Shown here: positions 33,732-37,125 of the stretch, in pieces
How positions within the stretch are numbered: position 1 is the stretch's first letter
Layout: the number at the start of each line of letters is the position of its first letter
NCBI RefSeq assembly: GCF_020783655.1
Contig: NZ_JAJGQH010000024.1
Span: 1-37,125, forward strand
Length of the DNA stretch: 37,125 bases
Origin: Xanthomonas melonis
GTDB lineage: Bacteria > Pseudomonadota > Gammaproteobacteria > Xanthomonadales > Xanthomonadaceae
Direction: 5' to 3'
The notes under the pieces: model-generated
Database searches by the model: none
Told to the model about the DNA's origin: nothing
Seen by the model: the letters and a program-made list of their open reading frames with translations, nothing else
Position numbers and translations under genes: made by a program

Positions 33732-33996
33732 AGCGTGTTATGCACTTTGAGATGAGATGCGTTGGCCGCCAGCGGTGCGGAGCGGGTGCTGCGTGGCGCC
33801 GGCTTGGCTGGCGCAAAGGCAAGCCGCGCGGCGCGCGCTCCGTGCCGCTGACGGCCAACCCTCCGGGAAGCGCCCTGTGGCGCGCCGATACCGCGTTGCG
33901 CGCCTGGCCCAGGCGGCCAGCCTGGGCTGCAGCGCACGCCTTGTCTCGACGCGCCACATGACTCTTCGCACTCACCTCAAAGCACATAACACGCTC
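33731..33996. mobile_element. MITE-like element with terminal inverted repeats flanked by TA
   Basis: Terminal inverted repeats of about 25 bases (33731-33755 and 33972-33996), starting GAGCGTGTTATG and differing at three positions (all transitions), bound a 266-base element. TA dinucleotides flank both ends (33729-33730 and 33997-33998), as expected for insertion at TA. No transposase is encoded; the internal frames are short and arginine-rich. An internal inverted repeat pairs GTTGGCCGCCAGCGG (33762-33776) with CCGCTGACGGCCAAC (33845-33859). It lies between the adhesin and the secreted protease and forms the adhesin stop codon. I know similar strings from other Xanthomonas intergenic regions. 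Confidence 0.75.
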
Positions 33997-34056
33997 TAGG
34001 CCCGCCGCTTGCCGGCTCCCTCCTTTCACCGAATTCCCTTCTTGAGATTTCTGCCC

Positions 34057-35940
34057 ATGAACGATGCTTCTCTGCCGCTCCGAACCCTGCTTCTGAGCGC
34101 CGTACTCGCCGCCGCACCCTTTCAATCGCAGGCCGCCAGCAACGATCTGCAACTGCGCGGCCTGTCCGGCGCGGAAGTCCCCACCGCCACACGTTTCACT
34201 GGCCGCCTGATCGTCAGATACCGCGACACGGTCGGCTCGGACAATGCACGGCTGGCGATCGTGTCCACGGCCGCGCGGCGCGCGAATGTGCTGCGTACCG
34301 CCGCCGGCGCCAGTCGTGCCGCCCCGGTCAACGCACGCGTGCTGCGCCGTACTGGCACCGGCGCGAGCCTGTTGCGGATCGCCGAGACCTTGAGTCCGTC
34401 CGAACAGGACAACCTGCTGCGCGAGCTGCGTGCCGATCCGGCCGTGGACTATGCGCAGTTCGATCGGATGATGTACGCGGTGGACGACCTGGCCGGACCC
34501 GTCGTCGCTACCCCAGCAGCAACCACGCCGCCCGACGACCCCCGCTATGCCAACTTCCAGTGGCACCTGCAGGACGGCCCTGGCGGCATCCGCGCACCGC
34601 AGGCATGGGCGGCCTCCACCGGGGCAGGCACCGTAGTGGCGGTGCTGGATACCGGCATCCTGCCCGATCATCCGGATCTCAAGCGCAACGACCACATCCT
34701 GCCGGGCTACGACTTCATCAGCAGCGCCTTCATCTCGCGCCGACCGACCGACGAACGCGTTCCCGGCGCGCTGGACATGGGCGACTGGCTCGAGGAGAAC
34801 AACGCCTGCTTCCAGCCACCCAGAGACAGCTCCTGGCACGGCACCCACACCGCCGGCACCATCGGCGAACTGACCAACAACGGCATCGGCGGCGCCGGCG
34901 TCGCGCATGACGCGCAGATCCTGCCGATCCGTGTCCTGGGGCAGTGCGGCGGTTCGGGCGCGGACATCGCCGATGCCATCCTGTGGGCGTCCGGCGGGCA
35001 TATCGACGGCGTGCCCGACAATACCCACCCTGCCGAAGTGATCAGCCTGAGCCTGGGCGGCCCAGGCAGTTGCGACTCCGACACCCAGCGCGCGATCGAT
35101 GGCGCCGTGGCCAACGGCAGCGTGGTGGTGGTTGCGGCCGGCAACGACGCCAGCAATGCCGCGCAGTCCAGCCCCGCCAGCTGCCGCAATGTCGTCAACG
35201 TGGGCGCCACCCGCATCACCGGCGGCATCGCCTTCTACTCCAATTTCGGCAGCAGCGTGGATCTGGCCGGCCCGGGCGGCGGTGCGTTCGAGGACCCAGG
35301 CAACAATCAATGGGATGGCTTCGTGCTGTCGACCGGCTACACCGGCAAGACCACGCCGACGTCCGGCGACTACACCTATGTCGGCCAGGCCGGCACCTCG
35401 ATGGCCACGCCTCACGTGGCCGCCGTTGCAGCCCTGGTACAGAGCTATCTTGCCGGCGCCGGCAAGAGGCCGCTGACCCCGGCGCAACTGGAAACCTTGC
35501 TGCGCCAGACCGCCCGTCCTTTCCCGGTCGCTCCGCCGCTCAGCACGCCGATCGGCAGCGGTATCGTGGATGCCGCAGCGGCGCTGGACTATGTGCAGAA
35601 CAACTGCATCGGCGCGGGTTGCCCGCCAGTCACGCTGCCACTGAGCAACCGTCAGCCATTGGTCGCGCAAAGCGTGGGCGAAGGCGACCAACTGGTCTAC
35701 AGCTACACCGCCACGGCCGGCAGCGCGTTGAACCTGCTCAGCTTCGGCGGTGGCGGCAATGTCGCCATGTACGTGAAGTTCGGCGAGCAACCCACCACCG
35801 CCAGTTACGACCTGCGCTCGGTGCGGACCGGCAGCGCGCAGACGATACGCCTGGCGGCACCGCGGGCAGGCACCTACTACATCACCCTGATCGGCGGCAC
35901 GGGCGGCTTCAACAACATCTCGTTGATGGCGCGTCAGTAA
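34057..35940 (+). CDS. Secreted S8 (subtilisin-like) serine protease with PPC domain
   Basis: The 627-residue product has a signal peptide (cleavage near QAA at residue 27), an inhibitor-like propeptide (about 45-145, FTGRLIVRYRD onward), the subtilase domain (about 165-515) with the catalytic triad Asp198 (AVLDTGILPDHPDL), His261 (WHGTHTAGTI) and Ser448 (GTSMATPHVAAV), and oxyanion Asn363 (AAGND). A C-terminal pre-peptidase PPC domain (about 535-627) follows. Such proteases are secreted by the type II route in Xanthomonas and degrade host or bacterial proteins. The ATG at 34057 is used; the frame extends upstream to 34009, but without a normal signal peptide. It follows the MITE-like element. 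Confidence 0.95.
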   Translation: MNDASLPLRTLLLSAVLAAAPFQSQAASNDLQLRGLSGAEVPTATRFTGRLIVRYRDTVGSDNARLAIVSTAARRANVLRTAAGASRAAPVNARVLRRTGTGASLLRIAETLSPSEQDNLLRELRADPAVDYAQFDRMMYAVDDLAGPVVATPAATTPPDDPRYANFQWHLQDGPGGIRAPQAWAASTGAGTVVAVLDTGILPDHPDLKRNDHILPGYDFISSAFISRRPTDERVPGALDMGDWLEENNACFQPPRDSSWHGTHTAGTIGELTNNGIGGAGVAHDAQILPIRVLGQCGGSGADIADAILWASGGHIDGVPDNTHPAEVISLSLGGPGSCDSDTQRAIDGAVANGSVVVVAAGNDASNAAQSSPASCRNVVNVGATRITGGIAFYSNFGSSVDLAGPGGGAFEDPGNNQWDGFVLSTGYTGKTTPTSGDYTYVGQAGTSMATPHVAAVAALVQSYLAGAGKRPLTPAQLETLLRQTARPFPVAPPLSTPIGSGIVDAAAALDYVQNNCIGAGCPPVTLPLSNRQPLVAQSVGEGDQLVYSYTATAGSALNLLSFGGGGNVAMYVKFGEQPTTASYDLRSVRTGSAQTIRLAAPRAGTYYITLIGGTGGFNNISLMARQ

Positions 35941-35952
35941 CCGCAGCGGATC

Positions 35953-35979
35953 GGCCGGTGGCAGCCAATGCCGCCGGCC
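35953..35979. terminator. Terminator-like hairpin between protease and DUF6630 genes
   Basis: An 11-bp stem with one G-U-type mismatch, GGCCGGTGGCA (35953-35963) and TGCCGCCGGCC (35969-35979), encloses a GCCAA loop. It lies in the 48-base gap between two convergent genes and may serve both. No T-run is present. Confidence 0.5.
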
Positions 35980-35988
35980 GCTCGTCGG

Positions 35989-36543
35989 TCAGAACGCCTC
36001 GTTGCCCAGCCGCACTTCGACCCCGAGCAACGAGGTGAGTGCCAGCATCGCATCGTCGTCGCGGCTGAGCGCGATCCAGCCAGCATACGCATCGCCGCCG
36101 GTGTTCCAGTTCCACAGCGAGTACCCGTGTTCGCGCAGGCGATCGAACGCCACCGCCATCAGGTCGGGCACATCCAGGCCACTGGCGAAGTCCTCGTCGT
36201 CGAGGTCGCCACCCCAGTCGATGCGCAGATTCCAGCGCGCGCCCAGTTCGTCGATGGCGGCGATGAACGAATCTGTGTCCTTCCAGTCGACATAGAAGCC
36301 CGAGCGCCAGTCGATCACGTCCGTGAGCGTCCACAACCAGGCATCGTCGCCTTCGTCGCCATCGGTTTCGGCCCGCGTTTCGCGCCAGGCGTCGAACTGC
36401 GCCAGCGCGGTGTCTTCGTCGCCCGGGTTGATCAATACCAGCAGGTTCCAGACCCGCGCCGGATGGTCGTCGACATCGTCTTCGTCGCCCTCCGGCGGCA
36501 GGCCTTCGTCGTCTTCGTAGTCGGCACTGTTGTCGGGCATCAT
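35989..36543 (-). CDS. DUF6630 family acidic protein
   Basis: The 184-residue product is very acidic: the first 30 residues (MMPDNSADYEDDEGLPPEGD and on) are mostly Asp and Glu, and the following domain contains WNLLVLINPGDEDTALAQFD, DVIDWRSGFYVDWKDTDSFI and SLWNWNTGGDAYAGWIALS, which I place in DUF6630. No function is established. The start is ATG at 36541-36543; a second ATG follows directly. It converges on the protease gene and is divergent from the DUF3297 gene. Confidence 0.85.
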   Translation of the reverse strand: MMPDNSADYEDDEGLPPEGDEDDVDDHPARVWNLLVLINPGDEDTALAQFDAWRETRAETDGDEGDDAWLWTLTDVIDWRSGFYVDWKDTDSFIAAIDELGARWNLRIDWGGDLDDEDFASGLDVPDLMAVAFDRLREHGYSLWNWNTGGDAYAGWIALSRDDDAMLALTSLLGVEVRLGNEAF

Positions 36544-36704
36544 GGTCTCGCTCGAGAATTGCAGATGCGCAGTGTGAGGCCTGACGCGGCGCAAGCAAAC
36601 CGGCCCCCGCCCTGCCTCGCGCGCGCAGGGCTGGTCTTCCGGGCGCAGGCCCGTATCCTGTGCGGCCGAAGACCACCATCCCGGCCGGTCATGACGCCTT
36701 TCCC

Positions 36705-36971
36705 ATGAGCGATACCCCTCCCGATCACCTGGCCATCGACCCACGCAGCCCGTTCCACGATGCCGACGCCCTCAACCGCGGCATCGGCGTGCGCTTCAAC
36801 GGTGTCGAGCGCGACAACGTGGAGGAATACTCGGTCAGCGAAGGCTGGATCAAGGTGCAGGTCGGCAAGTCGCGCGACCGCCGCGGCAACCCGATGACGA
36901 TGAAGGTCAAGGGCGAGGTGGTGGCCTACTTCCTGGACACCAAGCACGACGCCAAGCCTGCTGCCGAGTAA
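36705..36971 (+). CDS. DUF3297 protein
   Basis: The 88-residue product matches DUF3297: PPDHLAIDPRSPFHDADALN, then the GVRFNGVERDNVEEYSVSEG segment and the C-terminal GNPMTMKVKGEVVAYF. The family is small, cytoplasmic and of unknown function, often annotated as a glutathione peroxidase-linked or conserved hypothetical protein. The ATG at 36705 gives the usual start; the frame runs 15 codons upstream without resemblance. Ribosome-binding signal weak. Confidence 0.9.
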   Translation: MSDTPPDHLAIDPRSPFHDADALNRGIGVRFNGVERDNVEEYSVSEGWIKVQVGKSRDRRGNPMTMKVKGEVVAYFLDTKHDAKPAAE

Positions 36972-37021
36972 GAGCGGCTGACCAAACTACGTCACGCTGT
37001 TCCATCCCGGAGCTGCTGAGC

Positions 37022-37125
37022 GGCAGGTTTGCTGCAGGGTGCTTGCCTGCCTACCATCGCGGGACACGCTGCAAGTACGTCCTTGTAAGCTCTTACGCGG
37101 CATCCATGCCGCGTAAGGTCCCGCG
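37022..37125. repeat. Large intergenic inverted repeat, cut by the window end
   Basis: A long palindrome occupies the last bases: CTTACGCGGCAT (37092-37103) pairs perfectly with ATGCCGCGTAAG (37106-37117), and CGCGGGAC (37058-37065) pairs with GTCCCGCG (37118-37125). The sequence before it (GGTTTGCTGCAGGGTGCTTGCC) and the CGTACTTGCAGCG-type core are of a kind I know as a frequent Xanthomonas intergenic repeat. Its right side lies outside the window. It may end transcripts of the DUF3297 gene. Confidence 0.75.

Noticed and set aside
33757..33999. 80-codon plus-strand frame inside the MITE-like element as a transposase remnant
   Set aside because: The translation is Arg/Ala-rich with no DDE or helix-turn-helix resemblance, so I treat the element as non-coding.
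33682..35790. Minus-strand frame of 702 codons over the protease and the MITE-like element
   Set aside because: Antisense to the protease with intact catalytic motifs; translation lacks any family resemblance and spans the mobile-type element.

Overview
The window looks like chromosomal DNA of a plant-pathogenic gamma-proteobacterium of the genus Xanthomonas. It is GC-rich. Several small proteins belong to families I know mainly from xanthomonads (DUF3247, DUF3016, a YajQ-type c-di-GMP receptor, a XadA-like adhesin), and the intergenic repeats are of a kind I associate with Xanthomonas. The species cannot be fixed from the sequence alone. I see no rRNA, tRNA, CRISPR array, prophage or intact insertion sequence; this is mostly ordinary core genome with one signalling and surface-structure section.

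Layout. 1-2,600: the 5' end of a lipoyl-domain protein of a 2-oxoacid dehydrogenase complex (minus), a family-6 uracil/hypoxanthine-DNA glycosylase (minus), OmpW (plus) with a clear terminator, and a small membrane protein. 2,800-6,600: the methionine ABC importer metN-metI-metQ and an EamA-type exporter, all on the minus strand, separated by a repeat-rich spacer. 6,650-11,970 (plus): a YajQ-family protein, an HPt protein overlapping an RpfC-like hybrid kinase, an alpha/beta hydrolase overlapping the kinase, a DUF1415 protein and a short-chain dehydrogenase. 12,040-14,525 (minus): a tightly overlapped trio of HAD phosphatase, RsuA-type pseudouridine synthase and RsmC-type rRNA methyltransferase. 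14,640-19,800: a small unknown protein, a sorbosone-dehydrogenase-like lipoprotein, a DUF3247 Sm-fold protein, an orphan PAS hybrid kinase and two overlapping unknown genes.

19,990-23,760 holds a DUF3016 protein and the alanine-catabolic block: dadA-alr on the minus strand with a divergent Lrp-type regulator. 23,800-28,850: a proline-rich secreted protein, MsrB, an MliC-type lysozyme-inhibitor lipoprotein, the flagellar stator genes motA-motB, and a two-gene unit (basic/acidic protein plus DUF4031). 29,020-36,970: a response regulator and a membrane histidine kinase facing each other with overlapping 3' ends, a divergent XadA-like trimeric autotransporter, a MITE-like element that supplies the adhesin stop codon, a secreted S8 protease, a DUF6630 protein and a DUF3297 protein. 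The window ends inside a large inverted repeat.

How the genes work together. Three phosphorelay systems (HPt plus RpfC-like kinase; PAS hybrid kinase; convergent kinase/regulator) lie near a putative c-di-GMP receptor, the flagellar stator, an adhesin and a secreted protease. This fits control of motility, attachment and virulence, but the regulatory links are inferred from proximity only. The most unusual structural points are the repeats that have entered coding sequence: the TA-flanked element at the adhesin stop codon and the palindromic repeat that encodes the last residues of alanine racemase.
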